The notes below the pieces were generated by a model. The model had not been told where the DNA came from. It ran no database searches and saw only the letters and a list, made by a program, of their open reading frames with translations. From positions 1 to 64,000 of the forward strand of contig CAYGBI010000003.1 of assembly GCA_964348085.1 (NCBI GenBank): a stretch of 64,000 nt of DNA. Reading direction: 5' to 3'. The translations under genes and the position numbers were made by a program. This document shows positions 26,045 through 34,085 of this stretch, piece after piece; position 1 is the stretch's first letter, and every line of letters begins with the position of its first letter. This DNA is from VXYL01 sp964348085 (lineage in GTDB: Bacteria > Pseudomonadota > Gammaproteobacteria > Pseudomonadales > Azotimanducaceae).

Positions 26045-27182
26045 TGTAGCGCTAGAGACGCAATCCTTGGACGACCGGCCGTCAACCGCGGCCAAGGGAG
26101 CGGAGACGAAAGCGGTCGACCCGGATGACCGGTCGCGGGAAGCGCCCCGCCAAGCTGAACCGACGCTCCCTAGTCAGGCTGCCGCCAATGGCGGCGAAGA
26201 GTCCGTCGCCGACGAGGCGGCCGAAGATCCCCGATCGCATCCGCTTGCCCGGGATCTGCTCTTCAACCCGAGCACGTGGCGTATCTGGCCGGCGGTGGCG
26301 ATCCTGCGCTGGATGTTGCGCCGCGCCCGCCGGGTGGGCGATCTGATGTTTCGATCAAAGCCGTCCATCGCCTTTGCCGGCGCCGAGATCCAAGACGTCG
26401 CCCTGCACGAAGGCCACATCGACCTCGTGCTGTCGGCGCCGGGACTAGCGGCCCCCGGATCGTCGCTGCCGCTCGCGGACATCGCCCGCGTGGTCGCCGA
26501 CATGCAGCCGCCCGGTCGGGGCGCCTTGGCGGCTTGGCTCGACGGACCCGGCAACCGCTTCATGCAAGCAGTGGAGGCGGCGCAAGCGCGCAACAACGCC
26601 GCATTCGCTCTGGCTACCGGGGGCCGCATCGAGGCCATAAAGCTGTTTGCGGAACTGGCCGGCCGCTCGGCACCCCTGAGCGCGCGCGAAGGCGGTCAAC
26701 TGCTGAGCTTCCTCGCCGAAGAACCCAACGGCGCCGTCGGCCTCGGCGCATTGTTCATCGGCCCGGCATCGGCATCGGGCCTTGCGGCGTTGGTGGCCGC
26801 CTTCACTTCCCTTCCCGTAGAGGTGCAGGAGTTCACCGGCGACGAAACACTGGTGTTGCGCCCTGCCCGTCTCGGCCAGCCGATCGAACGTGTGCTCGGC
26901 CGGTCGTGCCATCTCGCCAGTGCCGGCGTTACGATCATTATCGAGGGCGGCAGCGACGAAGGTTCGCACGTGTGGGCCACCAACTCTGCGCGACGGCTAT
27001 CGTTAAGCATGCTTTGCCGCGCCTACATCGGCGACGCGACGCCGACGGCACGGTTGTTCCTCGATCTCAACGCCAACAATGTGCCGCTGGCGACACTCGG
27101 CACCAGCGCCCTTGGCATCGCATCCGTGCTCGGGTCGCCCAAGGGCCGCGTTCGGTTGCCGGTGTCGGGCGACGGCATATGA
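26037..27182 (+). CDS. tssG: TssG, T6SS baseplate wedge protein
   Basis: TssG completes the TssE-F-G wedge. I place the start at the ATG at 26037 because GAGGAGGTGG lies 7 nt upstream, inside tssF. An upstream in-frame start at 25980 lacks this. The 381-aa product has a disordered, acidic N-terminus (about 1-80), then SIAFAGAEIQDV, the usual P-S-I-x-F-x-x-A-x-I motif. It ends with VPLATLGTSALGIASVLGSP, matching the L-G-x-x-x-x-L-G-x-x-S-V-L-G motif of the family. Confidence 0.87.
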   Translation: MADVALETQSLDDRPSTAAKGAETKAVDPDDRSREAPRQAEPTLPSQAAANGGEESVADEAAEDPRSHPLARDLLFNPSTWRIWPAVAILRWMLRRARRVGDLMFRSKPSIAFAGAEIQDVALHEGHIDLVLSAPGLAAPGSSLPLADIARVVADMQPPGRGALAAWLDGPGNRFMQAVEAAQARNNAAFALATGGRIEAIKLFAELAGRSAPLSAREGGQLLSFLAEEPNGAVGLGALFIGPASASGLAALVAAFTSLPVEVQEFTGDETLVLRPARLGQPIERVLGRSCHLASAGVTIIIEGGSDEGSHVWATNSARRLSLSMLCRAYIGDATPTARLFLDLNANNVPLATLGTSALGIASVLGSPKGRVRLPVSGDGI

Positions 27183-27255
27183 ACTTGGCGCTGGTTGCGT
27201 TGGTCGACTGCTAGTAGAAGTCGTGGCCGTTGCCGGATCACAGGCCCCCGACGGA

Positions 27256-27798
27256 ATGGAGCGTATCCGGCTCTCCGAATGGGCGCGCAGCCAAGGTATC
27301 TCCCGCATCACCGCGTACCGCATGTTGCGCAACGGCATTCTGCCTGTGCCCAGCGAACGTTCGCCGACCGGTCGTTGGTACGTGCTGGTGCCGCAACGCC
27401 GCCTGGGCCTAAGCGCCATCTACGCGCGCTCGGCGCCGGGGCCTCATCGAATCGATGCCATCAACAGCCAACTGGCCGATTTGTCCGAGTGGGCGGCGAC
27501 GCGACATCGCTCGATCTTCACGGTCGTGCGCGAGATCGCCGACCCGCTAACCGATTCCATGCCCCGCTTGGAACGGCTGCTCGCGGACGAAAAGATCACC
27601 GAGATCATCATCCACAACCCGGATGTACTCGGCTTGGGCCGCTTGCCGCTGTTGGTCGCCGCACTCGCGGCCCAAGGCCGGATCATCACCACCTTGCGCT
27701 CGGCCAGACGGCTGGACGAAACAACGAAAGCCGCTCTCGAACGCGCCTCTCAGCTCATGGACGAACGGCATGTATCCGGGCTTTTGGAGACTTCTTAG
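27256..27798 (+). CDS. IS607-type serine-recombinase-like DNA-binding protein, catalytic residues lost
   Basis: The first 45 residues match the MerR-like helix-turn-helix of IS607 OrfA proteins: RLSEWARSQGISRITAYRMLRNGILPVP. A resolvase-fold domain follows, with SAIYARSAPG, then RLERLLADEKITEIIIHNPD and AALAAQGRIIT. In active relatives these read YARVSS, then D-R-x-x-R-F-G. Here the nucleophile serine position is Ala and the downstream arginines are gone, so it should bind DNA but not recombine it. No TnpB partner is nearby. I chose the ATG at 27256 (180 aa), where the homology begins; GTG about 34 nt upstream is possible. It sits 73 nt after tssG and may act as a regulator. Confidence 0.7.
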   Translation: MERIRLSEWARSQGISRITAYRMLRNGILPVPSERSPTGRWYVLVPQRRLGLSAIYARSAPGPHRIDAINSQLADLSEWAATRHRSIFTVVREIADPLTDSMPRLERLLADEKITEIIIHNPDVLGLGRLPLLVAALAAQGRIITTLRSARRLDETTKAALERASQLMDERHVSGLLETS

Positions 27799-27817
27799 TA
27801 GGGCAAGCCCAGCGCAT

Positions 27818-27952
27818 ACGAAAGCCGTCTGCGGCACCGCCCTCTCGCCTTAAGGACTTCGGCTTGGCGGTGGTCCATCCACGCCGCGTATGTGTTATGT
27901 CGAACCCAAACCGCCCTGTCACTTAAATCGGACTTCGCGGCCAACGCTGCCA
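27818..27952 (-). repeat. Degenerate copy of the dispersed bipartite repeat, split by about 50 bp
   Basis: 27818-27854 matches the ACGAAAGCC...GCCTTAAG part of the second module, and 27905-27952 carries CCCAAACCGCCC followed by a damaged palindromic module (TCGGACTTCGCGGCC). The 50 bp between (27855-27904) have no counterpart in the 62484-62583 copy and contain a small GGAC/GTCC inverted repeat. The order is reverse-complemented relative to that copy. Nothing else is seen in 27799-27959. Confidence 0.55.
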
Positions 27953-27959
27953 CGGCTGA

Positions 27960-29021
27960 TTACTCATTAGCGTCGGCTCGCGCCTCGGCTTCACGCTCGG
28001 CCCGCCAATCCACGGTCCCGCGCGCATCGCGCAGGTCGGCACCGTCCAACGTCTCTTCAACACCGTGCAGGTCCGCCTCGGTCAAGTCGGCACCGTCAAC
28101 CTTGGCGCCGGCGAACAACGCGTTGCGAAATACCGATTTAGGTGCGCTCATGCGCTCCAAATTGGCATCGCCGAAATCGGCTTGCGTCCAAACGCTTCCC
28201 GGAGCGAACGCGCCGGTGAAGGATGCGTCGGTCAATGTGGACTCTGGAAACATCGCGCCGCTAAGCGTCGCGCCGTCGAAGCGAGCGCCCGACGCATCGA
28301 CCTTGGAGAACAACGCACCGGCCAAGGCGGCTTGTTGGAAGTCCGCCTCGCCAAGCTTGCATTCGGCGAAGATGCAGCGTTCTGCTTGGCGGATTTTCGC
28401 CTGCGAGAAATCGCTTTGATAGAGATTGCAGGCGACGAAGGTGACGTCGGCCAAGTCTTTGCCTAAGGCGGAGGCTTGAATGAAACAGCAGTTCTCGAAC
28501 GTCGCGCCGGCGAACGCACAGGTACTGAAGTCGAGGGCGACGGCGGAAGCGTTGGTCCAGTGCGCGTTTTCCGCCTCGACACGGCCGAATGTGCAGCCGG
28601 AAATGGTCGGCAGGTTCTGTGCGCAGCCATCCCCGTCGAATTGCAGCCGGTCGATTTTGCTTTCGGAGAAAATGGTCTGCCGGCCCGGCCGGCGAATCGT
28701 CACCTGCCCTAAGCGCACTTCGGTGAATAGCGCCTCGGCGAACTCCGCGTCCCTAGCGCTGATTTCGAACCCCGTTCCCTCGCAACGCACCCACCGCGTT
28801 TGCAGAAGCTTACAGCCGTCGAATACGACGCCATCGAAGCGACTATTGATAAACATGGTTTGGTAGAAATCTATGCCTTCGAAACGAACGTTCTCGAAGG
28901 TGCAGTTCTGAAATATGACACTGGCCATGTCTTCGTTGACAAAGGTCTGCTCCTGCCAAGTGCCGCCATCGAGAGGAATGCCGGCCACGCGATGGGCACC
29001 GTACGGATCGGTAAACGCCAT
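27960..29021 (-). CDS. Pentapeptide-repeat protein
   Basis: The frame stays open far upstream, but the real start is the ATG at 29021, which overlaps the TGA of the preceding gene by one base; upstream residues are Arg-rich shadow. The 353-aa product has a short head (MAFTDPYGAHRVAG...) and then pentapeptide repeats throughout: FQNCTF, FENVRF, FEGIDF early, and classic A-(D/N)-L/F-x-x such as ADFQQ, ANLER and ADLTE late. It ends in a charged helix. Partner of the solenoid protein encoded upstream by translational coupling. The pentapeptide part resembles that of the DUF2169 fusion at 11848-14346. Confidence 0.8.
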   Translation of the reverse strand: MAFTDPYGAHRVAGIPLDGGTWQEQTFVNEDMASVIFQNCTFENVRFEGIDFYQTMFINSRFDGVVFDGCKLLQTRWVRCEGTGFEISARDAEFAEALFTEVRLGQVTIRRPGRQTIFSESKIDRLQFDGDGCAQNLPTISGCTFGRVEAENAHWTNASAVALDFSTCAFAGATFENCCFIQASALGKDLADVTFVACNLYQSDFSQAKIRQAERCIFAECKLGEADFQQAALAGALFSKVDASGARFDGATLSGAMFPESTLTDASFTGAFAPGSVWTQADFGDANLERMSAPKSVFRNALFAGAKVDGADLTEADLHGVEETLDGADLRDARGTVDWRAEREAEARADANE

Positions 29022-30475
29022 CAGACGACAGCCCCAAGAAGCTGATTGGTCGCATCGACCACGCGTTGCCCGGCGCCCGTCCAGCCATCGCGCGAGTCGG
29101 CGCGCACCACGCGCATGGCGGGCCATGCGCGCTCCGGCAACGGGCCGGCCCAGAACGGATCGCCCGGCGGCGCGACGACGACCATCCCGCGACCTTCGCT
29201 GGCATGAGCGAGGGCGGCGTCCACGCCGACCACCCACACCGCGGCTTGCTCCTTGGGTGCGAGCACAGCGTGTTCGGCAACGACATGGCGTTCCTTCGCC
29301 GGCCAGTCGTGGCCAATGCCAATCCCCGTACACAGTCGTTCGTCGACCCAGACGCCGTTGCCGCGCACGGGCCGCGGCGCAACGGGAATGGGAGCCAACA
29401 CGGTGGACAAGGAGCCATCGTCCATCATCGCCCGCGGGATCGCCTGCTCGTCGGGCAATTCTCCGGCTGCCAAGTCGTAGACTTCGACGTGCGCCGGCGT
29501 CTGTTGCGCTGCTTCGATCCACGGTTGCCAGCGGTGCGGATGGGTGCGCCAGACGTGCAGCAAGTGTTGATTGCCGAACGCTTCAGTCGCCCCCGGGGAA
29601 TCGTCGCGTTCGCCCTTGATCAACTGCAGAGGCGTTCGCGCCGGCGCACCGAGCGGGCCGGCGCGCTTTAGCAGCCCGGATGCCAAGGCTGAATTGCCGG
29701 CCAAGGTTGCGAGTTCGAGACGCGCGACGGTCATCCAGGGATTGCCCTCGCCGCCGAATCGATTCCACGCTTGTTCGGCCAACCCGGCCGTCCAAGCGAC
29801 CCGGGCCGTGGTGGGCATCATGTCATCTGGAAGATCGCCGGCTCCGAGGAGGCTCTCGGCGAGATGCCGCAACCGCTGGTGTTCGCCCAAACGGGCGAGG
29901 ATTGTGGAGACGACCACGGCGAGCGCTCCGGCCACCGCTGGTTCCGGTACCGGCGCAGCACCGGTGAGGAACGGCTCCGCAAAGCGCAGCGCCGTGTTGT
30001 GGCGCCCGAGCATCAATGCCGCGCGAGCACCGATCAGCGCCGCATGAGCGTGCAGCGGCATGGTGGCGGCGGCTTGCTGCGCCCCGTCGTAATCGCCCAA
30101 GGTGTGGCGACGGCGAGCCAGCGCCAAAGTTGCCGCGGTGTCGCCTTGGCGATGCAGGGGTTCCAAGCGTCCTAGCGCCGCAACCACCGCCCCGGCGACA
30201 AACAACGCTTCTGCTTCGAGCATCGCCGCGGACGCATCGCCACTTGCAATGCGACTGCGCGCTTGGCGCAGCGCACCGACGATGTCGCCCCGCGCCAATT
30301 GCTGCCAGCCTTCGCCCCCGCAGGCACCAGCGCGGCTGATATCTCCCTGTGCGGCGATTAGGGCAGCGCGTCGTTCCGGCGAAATGCCGGACCACGCGCT
30401 GACAAGAATGTCAACGCCGTGGTCCCGGGCCGTTCGCGCCCGCCATGCTCCCGCCAGCAGGCTGTCGAGAAGCAC
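29021..30475 (-). CDS. Alpha-solenoid (TPR/Sel1-like) accessory protein of the T6SS locus
   Basis: I do not recognise the family of this 484-aa protein. Residues about 50-300 are helical, Ala/Leu-rich and repeat-like (GALRQARSRIASGDASAAMLEAEALF, AAVVAALGRLEPLHRQGDTAATLALAR), typical of TPR-type scaffolds. Residues about 330-484 look like a separate mixed alpha/beta domain with HVEVYDLAAGELPDE, AAVWVVGVDAALAHASEGRGMVVVAPPGDPFWAG. It lacks a signal peptide. GTG start, 20 nt after tssC, and coupled by a 1-nt overlap to the pentapeptide gene. Context suggests a cargo-handling or assembly role. Confidence 0.6.
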   Translation of the reverse strand: MLLDSLLAGAWRARTARDHGVDILVSAWSGISPERRAALIAAQGDISRAGACGGEGWQQLARGDIVGALRQARSRIASGDASAAMLEAEALFVAGAVVAALGRLEPLHRQGDTAATLALARRRHTLGDYDGAQQAAATMPLHAHAALIGARAALMLGRHNTALRFAEPFLTGAAPVPEPAVAGALAVVVSTILARLGEHQRLRHLAESLLGAGDLPDDMMPTTARVAWTAGLAEQAWNRFGGEGNPWMTVARLELATLAGNSALASGLLKRAGPLGAPARTPLQLIKGERDDSPGATEAFGNQHLLHVWRTHPHRWQPWIEAAQQTPAHVEVYDLAAGELPDEQAIPRAMMDDGSLSTVLAPIPVAPRPVRGNGVWVDERLCTGIGIGHDWPAKERHVVAEHAVLAPKEQAAVWVVGVDAALAHASEGRGMVVVAPPGDPFWAGPLPERAWPAMRVVRADSRDGWTGAGQRVVDATNQLLGAVV

Positions 30476-30495
30476 GGGCGCTGAAACGCTAGGGT

Positions 30496-31965
30496 CTAGC
30501 CGGCAGCCGGCAGGTTAGCCACCAAACGCAACGAAGCCGTTAGCTCCTCAAGCTGGAAGTGCGGTCGCAGATGCGCCACCGCCGTATACGCGCCGGGCTT
30601 GCCGGGCACGTCCCGCACTTGGATGCGCGCCTCCCGCAACGGATACCTCGCCTTCGTAGCATGGGCTGCACCGTCGTCGGCGGTCACATATTGCGCGATC
30701 CAGTTGTTCAGGAAACGTTCCACGTCGTCGCGCGACGTGAACCCGCCCACTTTGTCGCGCATGATCGCCTTGAGATAGTGAGCGAATCGAGAACACGCCA
30801 AGATGTAGGGCAGACTGGCCGAAAGTCGGGCGTTGGCGTTGGCCTCCTCTTCCACGAACTTGGCGGGCCGATTCACGGTCGATCCAGAAAAGACCACCGC
30901 ATAGTCCGTGTTCCGGGCGTGACAGAGACCGATCAGTCCCTGATCCGACAGTTCTTTCTCGCGCCGATCGGTGATCGCCGTCTCCGAGGGACACTTGGTG
31001 ATGTTCGACCCGGCCAGCGACGGGTAGGAGTGCAAGGGGAGATTGCCAACCTTGCCGCCAGTTTCCGTGCCGCGGATCGCGGACGGCCAGCCGTACTCGG
31101 CAAAGGACTTCATAATGAGCCCGCCCATTGCCCACGACGACGGCCCCCAAAGGTACTTCTCGTGATCGTCGCCGGAGACGTTCTCATCGAAGTCCATTTC
31201 GTCCACCGGCGCAGACTCCGGGCCCCACGGCTGGCGTACCATGGTGCGCGGTGCGGTAAGCACGAGATAGCGGGAGTCCGGGTTGTCACGCAGGGAGTTC
31301 CAAGCGCCCATCTCGCTGCCCTCGAAGATGCGCGCGATGTCGATCGGGCGATTGAGCTCCGTGTAGCTGTCGAGGTCGAGCAGGCGCGGATCCGCACTGG
31401 CGACGAACGGCGCATGGGCCATGGCCGCCACCGCCGACATGTCGCGCAGGAACTGGATGTCCCTCGGTTGGCGGCCGAACTCCATGTCGCCAAGCAAAAA
31501 CGTATACGGCGAACCTCCCAAGGTACCGTATTCATCCTCGTAGACATTCTTGAAGAACTGCGACTGATCGAATCCCGCCGCCCGGGAGAAGTCCCGCTCG
31601 ATTTCGCCGCGGTGGGCGTTCAATACCCGAACCTTCAACGACGACGACAGTTCGTTCTCCGAGACCAGCTTGTCGAGATTGCGCCAACTCGATTCGAGTT
31701 TCTGGAACTTCGGATGGTGCAGGACTTCGTTGACCTGCGCCGAAATCAACCGGTCCAACGCCGCGATACGCTCGGCGATGGCGCGCTTGGCGCCGCCGTC
31801 GACGGTTACGCCCGCTTGCACGGCTTCCTGCAGGAAGCCTTCGAGCATGCCGCGCGCGCTGTCTACTTGATGGGCATCCCGGACGAGACGGCCGTCGTCG
31901 AAAATCTGGTCGAGCAGCGACCCCTCCTCGACCCCGGGAACCATTCGCTGTGCTTCGTCCGCCAT
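30496..31965 (-). CDS. tssC: TssC (VipB), large sheath subunit
   Basis: TssC and TssB form the contractile sheath. The 489-aa protein has the TssC order: the helical lead AALDRLISAQVNEVLHHPKFQKLESSWRNLDKLV, then FSRAAGFDQSQFFKNVYEDEYGTLGG, PYTFLLGDMEFG, and EYGWPSAIRGTETGG near residue 290. SRFAHYLKAIMRDKVGGF precedes a C-terminal strand that interlocks with neighbouring subunits. Only 3 nt separate it from tssB. Confidence 0.95.
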   Translation of the reverse strand: MADEAQRMVPGVEEGSLLDQIFDDGRLVRDAHQVDSARGMLEGFLQEAVQAGVTVDGGAKRAIAERIAALDRLISAQVNEVLHHPKFQKLESSWRNLDKLVSENELSSSLKVRVLNAHRGEIERDFSRAAGFDQSQFFKNVYEDEYGTLGGSPYTFLLGDMEFGRQPRDIQFLRDMSAVAAMAHAPFVASADPRLLDLDSYTELNRPIDIARIFEGSEMGAWNSLRDNPDSRYLVLTAPRTMVRQPWGPESAPVDEMDFDENVSGDDHEKYLWGPSSWAMGGLIMKSFAEYGWPSAIRGTETGGKVGNLPLHSYPSLAGSNITKCPSETAITDRREKELSDQGLIGLCHARNTDYAVVFSGSTVNRPAKFVEEEANANARLSASLPYILACSRFAHYLKAIMRDKVGGFTSRDDVERFLNNWIAQYVTADDGAAHATKARYPLREARIQVRDVPGKPGAYTAVAHLRPHFQLEELTASLRLVANLPAAG

Positions 31966-31968
31966 GCC

Positions 31969-32484
31969 TTAAGTCTCCCCATCGTCGTCGAGATCGCCGA
32001 GCTGCTTCTGCAGTTCTTCGCGCTTGTCGGCGTCGGCGAGCACCTCGCCGAGAATGCCGTCGAGCGTGTCATTGGCCTCGACCTTGCCGTAGAGGTCGGC
32101 GAGTTTGCGACGCGCTTCCAATAGCTTGGCCGTTTGCGGCACTTTCGCCGCCACGCCCATCGGCGAAAAGTCGTCGATGCCCTCGAAGTCCAAGGACACG
32201 GGAATGTCCCTGTCCGCTTCGCCCGAGATCTGATCGGAAACGGAGAACTCCAACTTCGGTCCGATTCTCCGCATGAGCTTGTCCACGCCGCCCTGTTCCA
32301 CGTCGGTGAAGCTACGTTCCTTGTACTCCGCAGGATCGTCGGCATCCCCCGACAAGTCGGACACGACGCCGACAACCATCGGCAGTTCGCGGGACTCGGT
32401 CGCACCGCCGTCCTCGACGTCGTAGGTGATCTGCACCCGTGGCGGCCTTACTCTCCCCACGCGCTGCTGACTCGAATCAGCCAT
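31969..32484 (-). CDS. tssB: TssB (VipA), small sheath subunit
   Basis: The 171-aa protein matches TssB throughout: PPRVQITYDVEDGGA, ELPMVVGVVSDLSGD, ERSFTDVEQGGVDKLMRRI, and the conserved LDFEGIDDFSPMGVAAKVP. The C-terminal helix that ClpV and TssC contact is present and acidic. GAGG lies upstream of the ATG. It heads the tssB-tssC-solenoid-pentapeptide minus-strand unit and is divergent from selA. The 227-nt gap between them shows no gene. Confidence 0.95.
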   Translation of the reverse strand: MADSSQQRVGRVRPPRVQITYDVEDGGATESRELPMVVGVVSDLSGDADDPAEYKERSFTDVEQGGVDKLMRRIGPKLEFSVSDQISGEADRDIPVSLDFEGIDDFSPMGVAAKVPQTAKLLEARRKLADLYGKVEANDTLDGILGEVLADADKREELQKQLGDLDDDGET

Positions 32485-32711
32485 CTCGTTACCTCACTGT
32501 TAATCCAAACAAATCGCCACGCCCGGAGCGCGACGGCCACCAACCTCAGCAACGATACCACTTTGCCTAGTGCGCACCAAGCCTTTGCGCCGGCTTTCCG
32601 GCTTGAACACCTTTGGGTTTAGAGACATACAGCAGCCCAAGAACTCCTGCTCGATGGTTCTTCGACACTACGGGCAGGAGAGCGGATGCCGGTGATAGGC
32701 TGTCCGTTGCC

Positions 32712-34085
32712 ATGTCACGCCGTCGGTTACCCAGCGTCGACCGGATACTGTCCCATCCGGAGACGGCGGCGCTGTTGCAGCGCCGCGGCTTGGGCACCGT
32801 GAAATGGGCGGTGCGTTCACTGCAAGCCGAGCTTCGCGCGGCAGCCGCACTCCCGGATTGGGCAGGCGACCCGGCCGGTTACGGCGCCGCCGCCGGCGCT
32901 TGGCTCGACCGGCAGTTGGGCCACGGCTATGTGACGGTATTCAACCTCACCGGCACGATCGTGCATACCAATCTCGGTCGCAGCCCGTTGAGCGAAGCAG
33001 CCTGTGCGGCGGCGTTGCGGGCGGCGACCCGACCGCTGACACTGGAGTACGACCTCGACGCCGGCGAACGCGGTGATCGAGAGGGCATCGTCGCCCATCG
33101 TCTGCGGCTGCTAACGGGTGCGGAACACGCCACCGTCGTCAACAACAACGCCGCAGCCGTGCTGTTGATGCTGAACACGTTGGCACTGAACCGCAACGTC
33201 CCCGTCTCCCGTGGCGAACTCATCGAAATCGGCGGCAGCTTCCGACTGCCGGAGGTGATGGAGCGCGCCGGCTGCGAGCTGCGCGAAGTGGGCACCACCA
33301 ACCGCACCCACGCCGCCGACTACGAGCGCGCCATCGACGAGCGGACCGCCCTGTTGTTGAAGGCGCATCCGAGCAACTACGCCATCAGTGGCTTCGTCAA
33401 CGCCGTGGCAGTGGACGAGGTCGCCGCCATCGCCCGCCGCCACCACCTACCCGCCTGCGTCGACGCAGGCAGCGGCGCGTTGCTCGATGTGCGTCGTTTC
33501 GGGCTGACGCGCGAGCCGACGCCTGGCGAGTTGCTCGCCGTCGGCGCGGACCTCGTCACGTTCTCCGGCGACAAGCTGCTCGGCGGTGTTCAGGCCGGCA
33601 TCGTCGTCGGCAGACGCGACCTCGTCGACGCCATGAATGCCAATCCCTTAAAGCGCGCACTGCGCTTGGACAAGTTGGCCTTGCTGATGCTCGACGCGAC
33701 GCTCAAGGCTTACGAGGACGAGGCGAGCGTGGTCGAGGAGATTCCCCTGTTGCGCTCGCTAGCGCTGCCTATGGCCGAGCTCGAACGGCGCGCCAAAGCC
33801 GTCGCCGAAGCACTCGACGGCTGTTCGGATACGGAGGTGGCCGTCGAGCCGGCACAGTCGCAGCTCGGCAGCGGCGCCCTACCCGGCCAATTGCTCGATA
33901 GCGTCGCGGTGACCATTCGCCTTGCCACTGCGAAGCGTCTGCGCGAGTTCGAGGCTTGGCTGCGCACGCTTCGTCCCGCCGTGATCGGTCGCTTCAACGC
34001 CGGCCGGCTGTGGTTGGACATGCGCGGCGCCGAGCCGCTCGATGAACTAATCGCCACGCTGACCGCGGGCATCGAATCCCGATGA
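32712..34085 (+). CDS. selA: L-seryl-tRNA(Sec) selenium transferase
   Basis: SelA converts Ser-tRNA(Sec) to Sec-tRNA(Sec) using selenophosphate and PLP. I start it at the ATG at 32712 (457 aa), where SelA similarity begins: LPSVDRILSHPETAALLQRRG. GYVTVFNLTGTIVHTNLGRSPLS and NNNAAAVLLMLNT are diagnostic. The PLP lysine is K288 in the SGDKLLGGVQAG motif. It overlaps selB by ATGA. The upstream ribosome site is weak. Confidence 0.95.
   Translation: MSRRRLPSVDRILSHPETAALLQRRGLGTVKWAVRSLQAELRAAAALPDWAGDPAGYGAAAGAWLDRQLGHGYVTVFNLTGTIVHTNLGRSPLSEAACAAALRAATRPLTLEYDLDAGERGDREGIVAHRLRLLTGAEHATVVNNNAAAVLLMLNTLALNRNVPVSRGELIEIGGSFRLPEVMERAGCELREVGTTNRTHAADYERAIDERTALLLKAHPSNYAISGFVNAVAVDEVAAIARRHHLPACVDAGSGALLDVRRFGLTREPTPGELLAVGADLVTFSGDKLLGGVQAGIVVGRRDLVDAMNANPLKRALRLDKLALLMLDATLKAYEDEASVVEEIPLLRSLALPMAELERRAKAVAEALDGCSDTEVAVEPAQSQLGSGALPGQLLDSVAVTIRLATAKRLREFEAWLRTLRPAVIGRFNAGRLWLDMRGAEPLDELIATLTAGIESR

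Noticed and set aside
24587..26095. 502-aa minus-strand frame opposite tssF
   Set aside because: His/Arg/Gly-rich shadow composition; tssF on the other strand is a clear match.
29022..29522. N-terminal extension of the pentapeptide protein
   Set aside because: Arg-rich shadow; the ATG at 29021 overlaps the upstream stop by one base as in coupled genes.
30559..32124. 521-aa plus-strand frame opposite tssB-tssC
   Set aside because: Shadow of the sheath genes with Arg/His/Val-rich composition.
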